The notes below the pieces were generated by a model. That model saw nothing but the letters and a program-made list of their open reading frames with translations, searched no databases and was not told where the DNA came from. A stretch of 64,000 nt of DNA from NCBI RefSeq assembly GCF_001273755.1, contig NZ_LGYA01000001.1, positions 3,013,448 to 3,077,447 of the forward strand, read 5' to 3'. Positions 53,853 to 63,358 of the stretch are shown one piece after another. The position numbers and the translations under genes were made by a program. The DNA is from Peribacillus butanolivorans. GTDB taxonomy: Bacteria > Bacillota > Bacilli > Bacillales > DSM-1321. Position 1 is the stretch's first letter, and every line of letters starts with the position of its first letter.

Positions 53853-54698
53853 TTAATCTTCATTGAACCAACTGATTCCAATCGTTTGTTCACCGGTATG
53901 CACCCCTATCGCACTGCCGAGTGGAGATACATGCGTCTTTACATTAGGAAATTCTTCAGAAATCATTGCTTTCCAATTCTGGGTCTGCTCCGACAGCACT
54001 CCATATAATATAGTGCATTCTTTCACTTTTCCTGTTGCAAATGATTTGCGAAAATCGCTAAAAATTTGTTTTTCCGCTTTTTTTAGGTTTCGAGGTTTCG
54101 ATTTAGTATGAAGCAAACCATCTTCAATTGAAATGATGGGTTTAAAACTTAATAGACTTCCGAGAAAATATTGGGCATTTGTTAACCTACCACTGCGGTA
54201 CAGCTGATCTAAAGAACCTATTAACACATAGGTTTCATGGCTATCTGCATATTTTCTTGTTTTAACGAAAGCTTCATCAATTGAGTGACCATTTTCAACA
54301 TAATACATGAGCCGTTTCAGTATTAATAGCATCGGAAAAGAAATTAGTAATGAATCAAAAACATCTACAGGTATCGTAACCATCTGTGCGGCCTGCTGGC
54401 TAGCCGAAACTGTACCGCTCAGTTTACTGGAAAGATGAACGGAAATGACTCTATCATAGCGTTTTTCAAGCATCTTATATAACTCATAAAATCTCCCCAC
54501 AGACGGCTGGGAAGTAGTCGGGTTTATCTTTTCTTCATTCATCCTGCGATATAATTCCTCAGATGAAAGGTCGATACCATCTTCATATTCCTTGCCATCA
54601 ATGATGACAATCATCGGAACTACATATACATGTTCATTTAGTGATAATTCTTCATCTAATAATCCTGTACTGTCCGTTACCCATGCAATTCGTTCCAT
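53853..54698 (-). CDS. DegV family fatty-acid-binding protein (second copy)
   Basis: A 281-residue DegV protein, only moderately like the copy at 34122. It has IAWVTDSTGLLDEELS, TTSQPSVGRFYELYKMLE, VISVHLSSKLSGTVSASQQ, GSLDQLYRSGRLTNAQYFLGSLLSFKPI and GSAIGVHTGEQTIGISW. The ATG follows AGGAGG. Two FakB-like proteins with different ligand preferences are usual in Firmicutes; the specificity cannot be read here. Confidence 0.92.
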   Translation of the reverse strand: MERIAWVTDSTGLLDEELSLNEHVYVVPMIVIIDGKEYEDGIDLSSEELYRRMNEEKINPTTSQPSVGRFYELYKMLEKRYDRVISVHLSSKLSGTVSASQQAAQMVTIPVDVFDSLLISFPMLLILKRLMYYVENGHSIDEAFVKTRKYADSHETYVLIGSLDQLYRSGRLTNAQYFLGSLLSFKPIISIEDGLLHTKSKPRNLKKAEKQIFSDFRKSFATGKVKECTILYGVLSEQTQNWKAMISEEFPNVKTHVSPLGSAIGVHTGEQTIGISWFNED

Positions 54699-54824
54699 AG
54701 TTTACCTCCTGAGTAAAATAGTTGTTCTTTATTATATTCAACTTTTTCCTCATCTTTCCCCTCTTGAAATCGTGTATTTGGTATATTTCGAACAAAAGCA
54801 AAAAACATATTAACGTTACAGAAA

Positions 54825-54862
54825 AAGAGCTCACCAGGAAAACTTCTTCTGATGAACTCATT
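54825..54862 (-). terminator. Terminator after bsaA
   Basis: On the reverse strand GAGTTCATCAG pairs with CTGGTGAGCTC and is followed by TTTTTCTG. Confidence 0.8.
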
Positions 54863-54871
54863 TTTCATTTT

Positions 54872-55348
54872 TTATAATAATTCTTTTAAATCGTCTTCTA
54901 TTTCCAATGGTTTTGTTCGAGGCGCATATCGACTGACAATATTTCCTTCGCGGTCAATCAGGAATTTGGTAAAATTCCATTTTATCGATTTTGAACCCAT
55001 CACTCCAGGCGCATTTTCGGTAATATAACTAAATAATGGATGTGCATCCTTCCCATTAACATTCACTTTTGCAAACATCGGGAAAGTTACGCCATGATTC
55101 AATTTACAGTAAGAATCGATTTCCAGGTCATCACCAGGCTCCTGGTTAAGAAATTGATTACATGGAAAACCAAGGATGACTAAACCATCTTCTTTATATT
55201 GTACATATAAGCTTTGCAAATCATCATACTGTGGCGAAAAACCGCATTTACTTGCGGTATTTACAATAATCATTACTTTCCCTTTGTATTCCTCAAGCGA
55301 AACGGTCTCGCCATTGATTTTTTTCACTTCAAATTCATAAATGGACAT
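54872..55348 (-). CDS. bsaA: Glutathione peroxidase-like thiol peroxidase BsaA
   Basis: A 158-residue thiol peroxidase that reduces hydroperoxides, probably with thioredoxin. NTASKCGFSPQYDDLQ holds the peroxidatic Cys, ILGFPCNQFLNQEPG the resolving-Cys motif and KWNFTKFLIDREG the catalytic Trp/Asn. The ATG at 55348 (after GGGAGAG) gives the family start; an in-frame extension upstream is not supported. Sits between ypgQ and metA as in B. subtilis. Confidence 0.95.
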   Translation of the reverse strand: MSIYEFEVKKINGETVSLEEYKGKVMIIVNTASKCGFSPQYDDLQSLYVQYKEDGLVILGFPCNQFLNQEPGDDLEIDSYCKLNHGVTFPMFAKVNVNGKDAHPLFSYITENAPGVMGSKSIKWNFTKFLIDREGNIVSRYAPRTKPLEIEDDLKELL

Positions 55349-55428
55349 GTATGATCTCTCCCTAAAGTATGATGCTGTCATTTTACCGTATTTAAAGATC
55401 ACTTTTCCAACTTTAATATTCTTTCTTT

Positions 55429-56004
55429 TTAATTTTTCTCTATCCCCTTGGCTACTTTTAGAGATTGGATCAAATACTCTACCATATCTTCCAAATCTTC
55501 CATTTGCTCTTCTTTTACAAGCCTACCAAATGAAACTTTAAACGTAGAAGAATTTACTGGCCGATCTATTTTACTGATCGTTTCGGAGGTCGTCACAGTA
55601 ATGATTCTTTGCTTCCCCCAAATTTTCTCCAGCTCAATAAAGATATCTTCAACTTCTCCTACCCCAAGTTTTTCCTGAAATGAAATGAATATATCAACCG
55701 TACATCCAGCATATGTTTCATTACTATTGAATTCGAGTAACTCTGAGCTTAAATTCTCGAGTGAAGCATGTAACTCAATGCCACCAACAACAGAAATAGG
55801 TGCGAAAGGTTCCTTCAATTCCATCTCGATCTTATATGTTCTTGACATTGTTGAGAGATTAACAATATCATCACGGGTTATGACCAATATATCTCCAATA
55901 AAGTCACGATCATAAACTGCCCCTTCTAATACTACTTTCATATTCTCAAATGCTGTGGGATCAAACAATCTCCATACACCTCTCCAACCTCTTAAGTTTT
56001 TCAA
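55429..56004 (-). CDS. Hypothetical protein
   Basis: An open frame of up to 191 residues that I do not recognise. It is soluble and acidic, with beta-rich blocks (MKVVLEGAVYDRDFIGDILV, YKIEMELKEPFAPISVVGG, CTVDIFISFQEKLGVGEVED) and a helical C-terminus (EEQMEDLEDMVEYLIQSL). The start is uncertain: a TTG at 56004 and an ATG at 55941 both lack a close ribosome site, while GGGAGGAG lies too far upstream near 56025. Coding is supported by length and composition. No neighbours suggest a role. Confidence 0.65.
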   Translation of the reverse strand: MKNLRGWRGVWRLFDPTAFENMKVVLEGAVYDRDFIGDILVITRDDIVNLSTMSRTYKIEMELKEPFAPISVVGGIELHASLENLSSELLEFNSNETYAGCTVDIFISFQEKLGVGEVEDIFIELEKIWGKQRIITVTTSETISKIDRPVNSSTFKVSFGRLVKEEQMEDLEDMVEYLIQSLKVAKGIEKN

Positions 56005-56149
56005 AAAGAACTATGTATATATCTCCTCCCCATTTTACCATTCTCGAGATTTCGTTAGAGGATTTACAAGAAATTATTAAAATAGCTTTTCTATTTGGAA
56101 ATTTTCTATATAATTAAAATATTATGATTTTTGAAGAAGGAGGCTAATT

Positions 56150-57058
56150 ATGCCAATCAGAATACCTGAAAAACTGCCAGCTAAGGAAATTTTAGAACAG
56201 GAAAATATCTTTGTCATGGATGAGGAAAGGGCAACCAGGCAAGAAATTCGCCCATTAAATATATTGATTTTAAACCTTATGCCTGAGAAAGTAAAAACAG
56301 AGGCTCAACTGCTACGCTTTCTTGGCAATACTCCTATTCAGGTAAACATATCATTTCTACGCTTAAGCACACATGAATCGAAAAACACAAGTAAATTTCA
56401 TTTAGATCAATTTTATAAATCATTTGATGAAATCCGTTCTAAAAAATATGATGGCTTGATTATCACAGGAGCTCCAGTTGAAAAATTGGAATTCATAGAT
56501 GTTAATTATTGGGAAGAACTACAAGATATTATGAACTGGTCAGCAGAAAACGTCACATCTACACTACATATCTGTTGGGGAGCTCAAGCAGCGCTTTACC
56601 ATCATTATGGAATAAGCAAATACGAACTACCTGAGAAGTGCTTTGGCATTTATAAGCATGAAGTACTCGAACCAAATGAAAATCTAGTCCGTGGCTTCGA
56701 TGACAATTTTATGGCGCCTCATTCTCGCCATACTGACATTGACTATCAAAAATTAGTTAATCATCCAGAATTGAAGATTTTAGCTCAGTCCGATCAGGCC
56801 GGAGTATTGATTGCCGCCTCTGTTGATGGAAGAAGAATAATGGTTACAGGTCATTTCGAGTATGATGCCGAAACACTCGGTGAAGAGTATAAACGTGATA
56901 GGGAACGTGGAATTGATACACAGCTCCCTGAAAACTACTATCCTGACAACGACCCAACTAAAGTACCGCTTCACCGCTGGAAAAGTCACTGTAGCCTCAT
57001 GTTCTCCAACTGGCTGAATTATTATGTCTACCAATTGACCCCTTATGAGTGGGATTGA
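56150..57058 (+). CDS. metA: Homoserine O-acyltransferase (MetA), probably acetyl-CoA-specific
   Basis: First committed step of methionine synthesis. The 302-residue protein has the nucleophile Cys142 in [15 protein letters not shown], Arg/His residues in SRHTDID and the Glu-His pair in [12 protein letters not shown]. Residue 111 is Glu (GAPVEK); in this family Glu111 marks acetyl-CoA use and Gly111 succinyl-CoA use, so the product should be O-acetylhomoserine. GGAGGC precedes the ATG. No SAM riboswitch is visible in the 145-bp leader, unlike the salvage genes in this window. A terminator follows. Confidence 0.95.
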   Translation: MPIRIPEKLPAKEILEQENIFVMDEERATRQEIRPLNILILNLMPEKVKTEAQLLRFLGNTPIQVNISFLRLSTHESKNTSKFHLDQFYKSFDEIRSKKYDGLIITGAPVEKLEFIDVNYWEELQDIMNWSAENVTSTLHICWGAQAALYHHYGISKYELPEKCFGIYKHEVLEPNENLVRGFDDNFMAPHSRHTDIDYQKLVNHPELKILAQSDQAGVLIAASVDGRRIMVTGHFEYDAETLGEEYKRDRERGIDTQLPENYYPDNDPTKVPLHRWKSHCSLMFSNWLNYYVYQLTPYEWD

Positions 57059-57136
57059 AAGGGAAAGAAAAAAAGAAACTCTCTCATTAAGTGAAGTACT
57101 TTTTTTCGGGGAAACCTACTGAATCTAGTATGGAAG

Positions 57137-57168
57137 AAAAAACCTGAGTTCTTGACTCAGGTTTTTTC
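57137..57168 (+). terminator. Terminator after metA
   Basis: AAAACCTGAGT and ACTCAGGTTTT pair around TCTTG with TTTTTTC following. Confidence 0.9.
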
Positions 57169-57232
57169 ATTTTGAAGTTTTTCTGGAATTCTAGCTTAAA
57201 AAATTTTTATATTTGTTTGTGGTGTTTTTTTA

Positions 57233-57928
57233 TCAAGACTCTTTATTACCAAAATACACCTCTTCAAAAGGTTGGACTACGACAAATCCCTGTCCTTCAA
57301 ATTTCATCTGAACCGATTCCCCACTTCCTCTTCCAAAAAACGACTTTAATGACACATCGGTTACAAACTCAGGTTTTAGGTCTCCAGACCAAGCGACGGT
57401 TGCATTTGGATCCGTATAGACTGGGTTCCCCCTTTCTACCATTAATGTGAGAGGTTCATAATGAGAAGTGAATGCCACCATCCCTTTCCCTTCAAGTCTA
57501 ACATTGAACAATCCCCCCGCTAGCAAACCGGCAATACGCCGCATCATTTTAATATCCCATTGTATGCTCGGCTCAAAGGCGAGTAAATCGTTGCCGTTTA
57601 CACTAATTGATTCACCATTCAAATGTAAGATGGAAATCTTCTTCCCTTGATCTGCCACATACAACTTTCCACTTCCAGTCGCTTTCATCAAAGATGCACC
57701 CTCACCTGTAAAGGCCTTTTTAAAGAGTTTGCCAAATCCGTGTTCTAATATTCCTTCTCGTTCGAATTTTATATTGCCCCGATAAGAAATCATTGTCCCC
57801 ATTTTCGCCCAGATTTGTTGTTCAAGATTTATTTCCAAAATTCTTTCCGTTTCAAGTTCAAACAAACCTTGCCCCTTATCCTGCTGTTTCGTTTTTTCGA
57901 CGAATTGATTGATTTGATACTTTTCCAT
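57233..57928 (-). CDS. AIM24 family protein
   Basis: A 231-residue beta-rich protein of the AIM24/TerD-independent beta-barrel family. Typical pieces are GTMISYRGNIKFEREGI, GEGASLMKATGSGKLYVAD, ISVNGNDLLAFEPSIQWDI and FVVVQPFEEVYFG. The ATG at 57928 overlaps the methyltransferase stop (TGATG) and has GAGGG upstream. The function in bacteria is not established. Coupled to the methyltransferase. Confidence 0.85.
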   Translation of the reverse strand: MEKYQINQFVEKTKQQDKGQGLFELETERILEINLEQQIWAKMGTMISYRGNIKFEREGILEHGFGKLFKKAFTGEGASLMKATGSGKLYVADQGKKISILHLNGESISVNGNDLLAFEPSIQWDIKMMRRIAGLLAGGLFNVRLEGKGMVAFTSHYEPLTLMVERGNPVYTDPNATVAWSGDLKPEFVTDVSLKSFFGRGSGESVQMKFEGQGFVVVQPFEEVYFGNKES

Positions 57929-58623
57929 CACTGATTACCCTCTTTTTGAAGGAGAAACAACCACATAAAAGATACGGCTTGCTTTAAATCCTTTGAAAAG
58001 TGACCTAGTTTTGTAAAGTCTACCCCTCTCTTGGCGACGCCGGTATCAGCGACTGCTTTCCATCCGCTTTCCACTGCTATTTTCTCAAACTCCCACGGCT
58101 GCATCGTGTTCATGATCACTTTGTCGCCTAATAAACGTTGGAAACTAAACTTTTTACGTGGTTCCGCAGTCGGACCAAGTATTCCAAAACAGGCATAGCC
58201 GCCAGGCTTTATTATACGGTGAATTTCATTCACCACAGTTAATGGTTCACCTGTGTATTCAAGAGAATTAATTACCAATGCCGCATCCATTTCTTCGTCC
58301 TTAAATGGAAGACGATAAAAATCACCTTGAATAAACGAAAGTTTAGGCTGATGTACGGTCTTTTCCATTGCAAATTCAATCATGACGTTAGAAAGATCAA
58401 TTCCAGTTACTTCATAACCCGCTTCAGCAAGTTTAAGAGAACCAACTCCATCTCCACAGCCTATATCAGCTACCTTATTTCCCGTAGGCACATATTGAGA
58501 AAAAAACGGGATTATATTTTTTCGACTTCCTGTTTCCCACATTTCTTGCGAATTCTCCACCCACTTAGAAGCAAAGTCATCCCATTTCTTTTCCGATTCT
58601 TTATGCCAAGTATGTAAATCCAT
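57928..58623 (-). CDS. Class I SAM-dependent methyltransferase
   Basis: A 231-residue methyltransferase. VADIGCGDGVGSLKLAEAGY is motif I, GIDLSNVMIEFA motif II, DAALVINSLEYTGEP motif IV and IIKPGGYACFGILGP motif V (UbiE/MenG-like fold). The ATG at 58623 lies behind GGGGGAATG; a second ATG at 58638 is before the ribosome site. Substrate unknown. Forms a two-gene unit with the AIM24 gene. Confidence 0.85.
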   Translation of the reverse strand: MDLHTWHKESEKKWDDFASKWVENSQEMWETGSRKNIIPFFSQYVPTGNKVADIGCGDGVGSLKLAEAGYEVTGIDLSNVMIEFAMEKTVHQPKLSFIQGDFYRLPFKDEEMDAALVINSLEYTGEPLTVVNEIHRIIKPGGYACFGILGPTAEPRKKFSFQRLLGDKVIMNTMQPWEFEKIAVESGWKAVADTGVAKRGVDFTKLGHFSKDLKQAVSFMWLFLLQKEGNQ

Positions 58624-58913
58624 CCGGCATTCCCCCATTCCATTTATATCTTTGTTTCATATGAACACATAGAATTGTTAAAGAAATAACTTGTTTCTTA
58701 ACTTTTTTATTACATTACCTAGTATAGAAAAACCCATCTCTAACCGTGACTGCTGTGGCCTATTTATAGCTATTCTGCTCTGACTCTAAAAATCCCTTTT
58801 TTACCTTTTCCTATTATCCACTTATTGAACATCATTTGTTTTATAACTAGTTAGATTGTTTATTCCGTACAATAATAGCTGACTGGTTTATAAGTATTTA
58901 ATTTATAAAAGTC

Positions 58914-58937
58914 AAAAAAAAAACTGCCAGTGGCAGC
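58914..58937 (-). terminator. Terminator after mntR
   Basis: On the reverse strand CTGCCA and TGGCAG pair and are followed by ten T residues, directly after the mntR stop. Confidence 0.88.
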
Positions 58938-59366
58938 TTATTTTGAGTTCTCTTCGTTTCTTTTTTGTATATTTCTTAAATCCTCGACACGACTAGGAGA
59001 TTCCTCAAAGAATTCGACAAGATCTCCAATCCGATCGATAGCATTCCAACTAAGGTGATGTTCGATACCTTCAACATCCTGATAGATATTTTCTTCTTTG
59101 ACCCCAATCAATCTTAGCATCTGTTCTAATAGTTCATGTCGGTATACGAGCCTTTTACCCACTTTTTTCCCATTTGCAGTCAAAACGAGACCACGGTACT
59201 TTTCATATATTAAATATTTTTCATGATCTAGTTTTTGAACCATTTTTGTAACTGAAGAGGGATGGACGGAAAGATTTTCTGCAATATCGGAAACCCTGGC
59301 ATATCCTTTTTCTTCAATAAGTAAATAAATTTGTTCTATGTAATCCTCCATGCTCGGTGTAGGCAT
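58938..59366 (-). CDS. mntR: Manganese-responsive transcriptional repressor
   Basis: DtxR-family regulator of 142 residues that represses manganese uptake genes when Mn(II) is bound. [21 protein letters not shown], with metal-ligand Asp8, then the winged helix ([20 protein letters not shown]), [14 protein letters not shown] and [15 protein letters not shown] with the Glu/His ligands, closely match B. subtilis MntR, also 142 residues. The ATG at 59366 follows GGGAGG. Stands alone. Confidence 0.96.
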   Translation of the reverse strand: MPTPSMEDYIEQIYLLIEEKGYARVSDIAENLSVHPSSVTKMVQKLDHEKYLIYEKYRGLVLTANGKKVGKRLVYRHELLEQMLRLIGVKEENIYQDVEGIEHHLSWNAIDRIGDLVEFFEESPSRVEDLRNIQKRNEENSK

Positions 59367-59468
59367 TCGGAATCCTCCCATTCAAACGCATATCTAAAAA
59401 TTTTACTATATAAACGACCCCGAAACAAGAAGATATCGTCTCAGGACGTCTTTTAAAGAAGTTTATTA

Positions 59469-61643
59469 TTAAGTTTGCTTGACGGCTTGTTCTGTTGGAA
59501 ATGTAAAACTAATCTTCTTTTCAGAATCGGACCAAGATAAAATTGCGTCAAAGGTCTTTTCTCCTTTTTTAAAGCCACTTATTAAATCCGTTTCGCCGCT
59601 TGCCAACAGCTTTTTTATATTTGCTTGACTGATCTTTTTATTCAGGATTTTTTTGGAGATAGTGAAGTTACACTTGGTTTTCTGATAACTCACACATCCA
59701 TAAAATTCACCTTTATCGACAATCTTCGAACCGCATAACTTGCAGCTGCCTACAGATGCAGTATTTCTTTTTTTAGAACCGCTCCGTTGAATTGATTCAG
59801 TATCCAGTCCTTGGAAATCCCAGTTTTCCGATGATTCAACTGCATCACTGATAATTTTAGCCGACATCTTCTTAACAGCTTCCATAAATTCACCAGCGGA
59901 AGCCTTTCCTTCCCCGATTTCCCTTAAGCGCTGTTCCCATTTAGCCGTCATTTCAGGTGAAGCCAGAATTTTTTCTCCGATGGCAGTAATCAGTACTTTC
60001 CCTTTATCTGTCGCAAATACCTGATTTTTTTTAACATCAATATATTTACGGTCTTTCAGCATAGTTATAATGCCTGCACGAGTAGCTTCAGTTCCAAGTC
60101 CTTCTGTTTTCATCAAAACCTTTTCTAGCTCTTCATTATCCAGATGTTTTCCGGCAGTTTTCATCAATGTAATCAACTGACCCTCTGTATAGCGCTTGGG
60201 AGGCTGGGTTTTTCCTTCTTTCACTTTTACACTGGCTACCTGTCCACAATCCCCTTTTTTGACGGGGGGCAAAATGATATCGTCATCATCCTTATCATTT
60301 TGAAAAATCACCTTGCGCCATCCCTCTTGGATTTGCTGCTTGCCTTTCGAAATGAACTCGGCCCGCTTATCGACAAGCGTTTTAATTGTTGTATAATCGA
60401 AAATCGCCTTCTCATAATGAGCCGCAATCAGACGGCGTACCACCAAGTCATAGATATTGCGTTCTTCAGCGGAAAGGCGCTTTGGGTCTGTGACCTGCTC
60501 AGTTGGGATAATTGCATAGTGATCAGTCACTTTTTTTTCATTTACAAACCGTTTATTATTTATGATGCTTGATTGAGGCAACGGAAACAGGGATTCATAC
60601 TCTGAAAACCTGCTTATTTTTTGCAAAATATCGGGAAATGTCTCGGCTTCCCCCTCTGTAACATAATTGGAGTCAGAACGCGGGTAAGAAACAATCCCTT
60701 TTTGATATAAACTTTGAACAATATCCAGCGTCTTTTTCGGTGAATATTTATAAATCTTATTCACGGTTGCCTGTAAAGAAGATAGATTAAATAATAAAGG
60801 TGGCTGAAATTCTTTTCTTTCTGTATCCATTTCTGCAATTTCAGCTTCTTTACCCTTGCAAAAGGCGGCAATTTTTTCAGCCAGTTCTTTTGATTTAATC
60901 CTCGGATCGTTGTTCTGCTGCCACTTTCCTTGATATTTATTTCCATCCATCTTGAAGTCAGCAAATACTTCCCAAAACGGTTCAGATTTGAACTGTTCAA
61001 TTTCCATTTCCCTTTTTACTATCAAAGCGAGGGTAGGCGTCTGAACCCTGCCAGCTGAAAATACATCCGACACCCCTCTTTGTTTCAATAAAATGCTATA
61101 AGCTCTGGAAGCATTCATACCAACAACCCAGTCTGCACAAGCTCTCGTATATGCTTCATGATAAAGTGGCCTTGTTTTTTCTTCGCTAATCAGATTTTGG
61201 AATCCTTCATAAATAGCCTTCGGAGTCAAAGAGGAAATCCATAAACGTTTCATCGGTTTTTTGACGCTGCATAGATTGACGATATTGCGTACAATCAATT
61301 CTCCTTCACGACCGGCATCGCCAGCATGAATAATTTCATCCACATCCGACTTCCTAAGCAAAGTTTTCACAACATTGAATTGCTTTGCCTTTTGTCGAGT
61401 CACTTCATATTGGAACTTCTCAGGAATCATCGGCAATGTATCAATCGACCATTTTTTCCATTTTGAATGATACGTTTCCGGTGAAACTAGTTGACATAAA
61501 TGCCCGACTGCCCATGTTACATAAGCACCATCCGGAAATAGTTCATTCGGCAAAACTTCTATATAGCCTTGCTGTTTCTTCGTTTTAAATTGAGCTGCTA
61601 ACGTTGAACCTTGATCTGGTTTCTCCGCAATGATTAGCTTCAT
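59469..61643 (-). CDS. topB: DNA topoisomerase III
   Basis: Type IA topoisomerase of 724 residues. The Toprim domain starts MKLIIAEKPDQGSTLA and holds IIHAGDAGREGELIVR; the active-site Tyr is in GIVSYPRSDSNYV; GLGTEATRAGIITML and FSAGRVQTPTLALIV are also family motifs. The C-terminus carries a zinc-finger-like CKLCGSKIVDKGEFYGC segment and repeated TopoI_C-like units. A GTG at 61655 is possible, but the ATG at 61643 lies eight bases after AGGTGA. It decatenates DNA during replication and recombination. Confidence 0.95.
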   Translation of the reverse strand: MKLIIAEKPDQGSTLAAQFKTKKQQGYIEVLPNELFPDGAYVTWAVGHLCQLVSPETYHSKWKKWSIDTLPMIPEKFQYEVTRQKAKQFNVVKTLLRKSDVDEIIHAGDAGREGELIVRNIVNLCSVKKPMKRLWISSLTPKAIYEGFQNLISEEKTRPLYHEAYTRACADWVVGMNASRAYSILLKQRGVSDVFSAGRVQTPTLALIVKREMEIEQFKSEPFWEVFADFKMDGNKYQGKWQQNNDPRIKSKELAEKIAAFCKGKEAEIAEMDTERKEFQPPLLFNLSSLQATVNKIYKYSPKKTLDIVQSLYQKGIVSYPRSDSNYVTEGEAETFPDILQKISRFSEYESLFPLPQSSIINNKRFVNEKKVTDHYAIIPTEQVTDPKRLSAEERNIYDLVVRRLIAAHYEKAIFDYTTIKTLVDKRAEFISKGKQQIQEGWRKVIFQNDKDDDDIILPPVKKGDCGQVASVKVKEGKTQPPKRYTEGQLITLMKTAGKHLDNEELEKVLMKTEGLGTEATRAGIITMLKDRKYIDVKKNQVFATDKGKVLITAIGEKILASPEMTAKWEQRLREIGEGKASAGEFMEAVKKMSAKIISDAVESSENWDFQGLDTESIQRSGSKKRNTASVGSCKLCGSKIVDKGEFYGCVSYQKTKCNFTISKKILNKKISQANIKKLLASGETDLISGFKKGEKTFDAILSWSDSEKKISFTFPTEQAVKQT

Positions 61644-61761
61644 AATTTTCGTCACCTAATCCGTAAAAAAATATCTTTCTTTATTATTATACCTTAAATA
61701 TATATATCGGCTAGATTTGAGTTAGTCTTTACCGAACTGCTCCTGTAACGGTATAAAATAA

Positions 61762-62514
61762 TTACTTAACGCCGGTGGAAAATGGGATATTCATACATAT
61801 GATAAGACTCGTCCAAATTTAGGCAGAATACAATGCAAAAAAAAAGCTTCATTAATGGATGGACAACATAGATTAGGAGGAATTGAGCTATATACAAAAA
61901 CAACAAATTCAATGTTACATGTTCCTTTTCTTGCCTTCCATTGGTTAGATGAAGATGAGGAAATTAAATTTTTTGATATTATTAATACAAAAGCTAAAGG
62001 TATAGGTACTTCGTTAAGTAGATTTTTAAAAAGAGAAAGTGATAATCTTAGTTGGATTGCAACACAGCTAATTATTGACCCTAACAGCCCCTTGTATAAT
62101 AAAGGAACGTTCATTGGCAAAAGAACTAAAGAAAAGCATATTACTTTACAAAATGTATATAACTTTCTTTTGTTATTAATTAAAAATACAAAGATAGCCG
62201 AATTACCTAAGGAAAAAATACTTAATATAACTCTTACTTATTTTAATTGTATAAAAGAGTTGTTACCTGTTGAATGGAGTGATTATAAGCAATATAGACT
62301 AACTCATATAGTCTGTTTAAATGCTTTTGCTATAGGAAATTATCCTTCAAATTATAATTTTGTTTCTAACCAGTTAAACATTAAAGAAGTAAATAAAAGA
62401 ATGAGCAGTATAAAGATATTTGATTGGTCTAGTGAAGGAACATTGAAATATCTAAAAGGTGCTAGTGGTTCTAAACTCTTAGCTGAAGACATCATAGCAT
62501 CTGTAGAAAAATAA
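61762..62514 (+). pseudogene. DGQHR-domain (DndB-like) gene lacking its 5' end
   Basis: An open frame of about 250 codons with no start at its beginning: it opens after TAA at 61759 and reads GKWDIHTYDKTRPNLGRIQ, then SLMDGQHRLGGIELYT, the DGQHR motif of DndB/DptB-type proteins, and FFDIINTKAKGIGTSLSRFL further on. Proteins of this group are about 350-400 residues, so roughly 100 N-terminal residues are missing. An ATG at 61855 lies inside the motif and has no ribosome site. The stretch is very AT-rich (many ATA, TTA, AAA codons), unlike topB next to it, which suggests acquisition from elsewhere followed by truncation. Confidence 0.75.
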
Positions 62515-62542
62515 TTCTTGAATTCCCCATTTTCAAATATTA

Positions 62543-62577
62543 AAATGGCCGAAAAATCAAATTGATTTTCGGCCATT
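62543..62577. terminator. Terminator after the DGQHR remnant
   Basis: AATGGCCGAAAA and TTTTCGGCCATT form a long stem through a short AATTGA-centred loop, followed by CTTATTC. Confidence 0.85.
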
Positions 62578-62920
62578 CTTATTCCTTATTCTTTGTAGGG
62601 AACTTTCCAGCTCAGTTCATGTATGTATTGTGCTAAAGCATCTGTAAAAAAGAATCAACTGTAGCTTTGAAATAAAGATTGATCACAAGGTCCTCCTGAA
62701 TCCTCATATTAACGTAAATAAATACAATCCATTTTGAAAAGAGATTGATCAAAAAGGGTTCTTTTCTAGTGATTTAGTTTACAATTTTTATAAAATAGTT
62801 TGATTATTTTTTTAGTGATTATTATAGAACTAACGCACCCGTTAGTTTAAGTACATTTCTTCACAAACTAAAAAAATAGAAAGTAACAAAGAGTCGTACT
62901 TTCATTTTAATTAATATTAC
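62578..62920. other. Gene-free AT-rich region
   Basis: No supported frame in about 340 bp. It contains the short hairpin repeat at 62828-62847 and otherwise simple AT-rich sequence. Confidence 0.5.
62828..62847. repeat. Dispersed hairpin repeat, GCACCCGTTAGTT type, copy 1
   Basis: AACTAACG and CGTTAGTT pair around CACC. The GCACC-[C/T]GTTAGTT core recurs at 63663-63675, and CCCGTTAGTGC at 63611-63621. Confidence 0.7.
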
Positions 62921-63358
62921 TTATTTGATTTCCTCAGCCAACTCCAAAATAATTCCCTCTGGACCACGAACGTAGCATAATTTATAACTTTCTTCATATT
63001 GCTGTATCTCACTAAAGATTTCCGTACCCTTCTTTTTCAATTTGGCAACAACAGCTTCAATATCTTCAACAGTAAATGCAATATGTCGGATACCCAGTGT
63101 ATTTGCAAAGGTTTGCTGAATATCTTTTTCATCTGACGGCGTATAAAATTTGATTAGCTCTATCCATGTCTGAACGTCTGGCATTCCCAATCCTACACAC
63201 GCTACTTTAACGTCATTAAGCCCAACTGCATATCCCATCAACTCTCCTTCCATTTCCCATTCCCCTTTCACCTCAAGTCCAAAATCGAGAAAAAACTCTT
63301 TAGCGGCAGAGAGATCATTTACGATTACACCCACATGATCTATTCTTTGGATCTTCAA
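62921..63358 (-). CDS. VOC-family (glyoxalase/bleomycin-resistance fold) protein
   Basis: A 145-residue metal enzyme-fold protein with two beta-alpha-beta-beta-beta units. IQRIDHVGVIVNDLSAAKEFF opens the first unit and IRHIAFTVEDIEAVVAKLKKKG the second; metal ligands are His in DHVG and RHIAF, and Glu in ILELAEEI and possibly WIELIKF. It resembles methylmalonyl-CoA epimerase or lactoylglutathione lyase, but the substrate is not assignable. TTG start, seven bases after GGAGGT; an overlapping ATG is in the wrong frame. Confidence 0.85.
   Translation of the reverse strand: MKIQRIDHVGVIVNDLSAAKEFFLDFGLEVKGEWEMEGELMGYAVGLNDVKVACVGLGMPDVQTWIELIKFYTPSDEKDIQQTFANTLGIRHIAFTVEDIEAVVAKLKKKGTEIFSEIQQYEESYKLCYVRGPEGIILELAEEIK

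Noticed and set aside
61855..62514. Treating the DGQHR gene as intact from the ATG at 61855
   Set aside because: That ATG lies inside the conserved motif, has no ribosome site, and coding similarity extends upstream to 61762.
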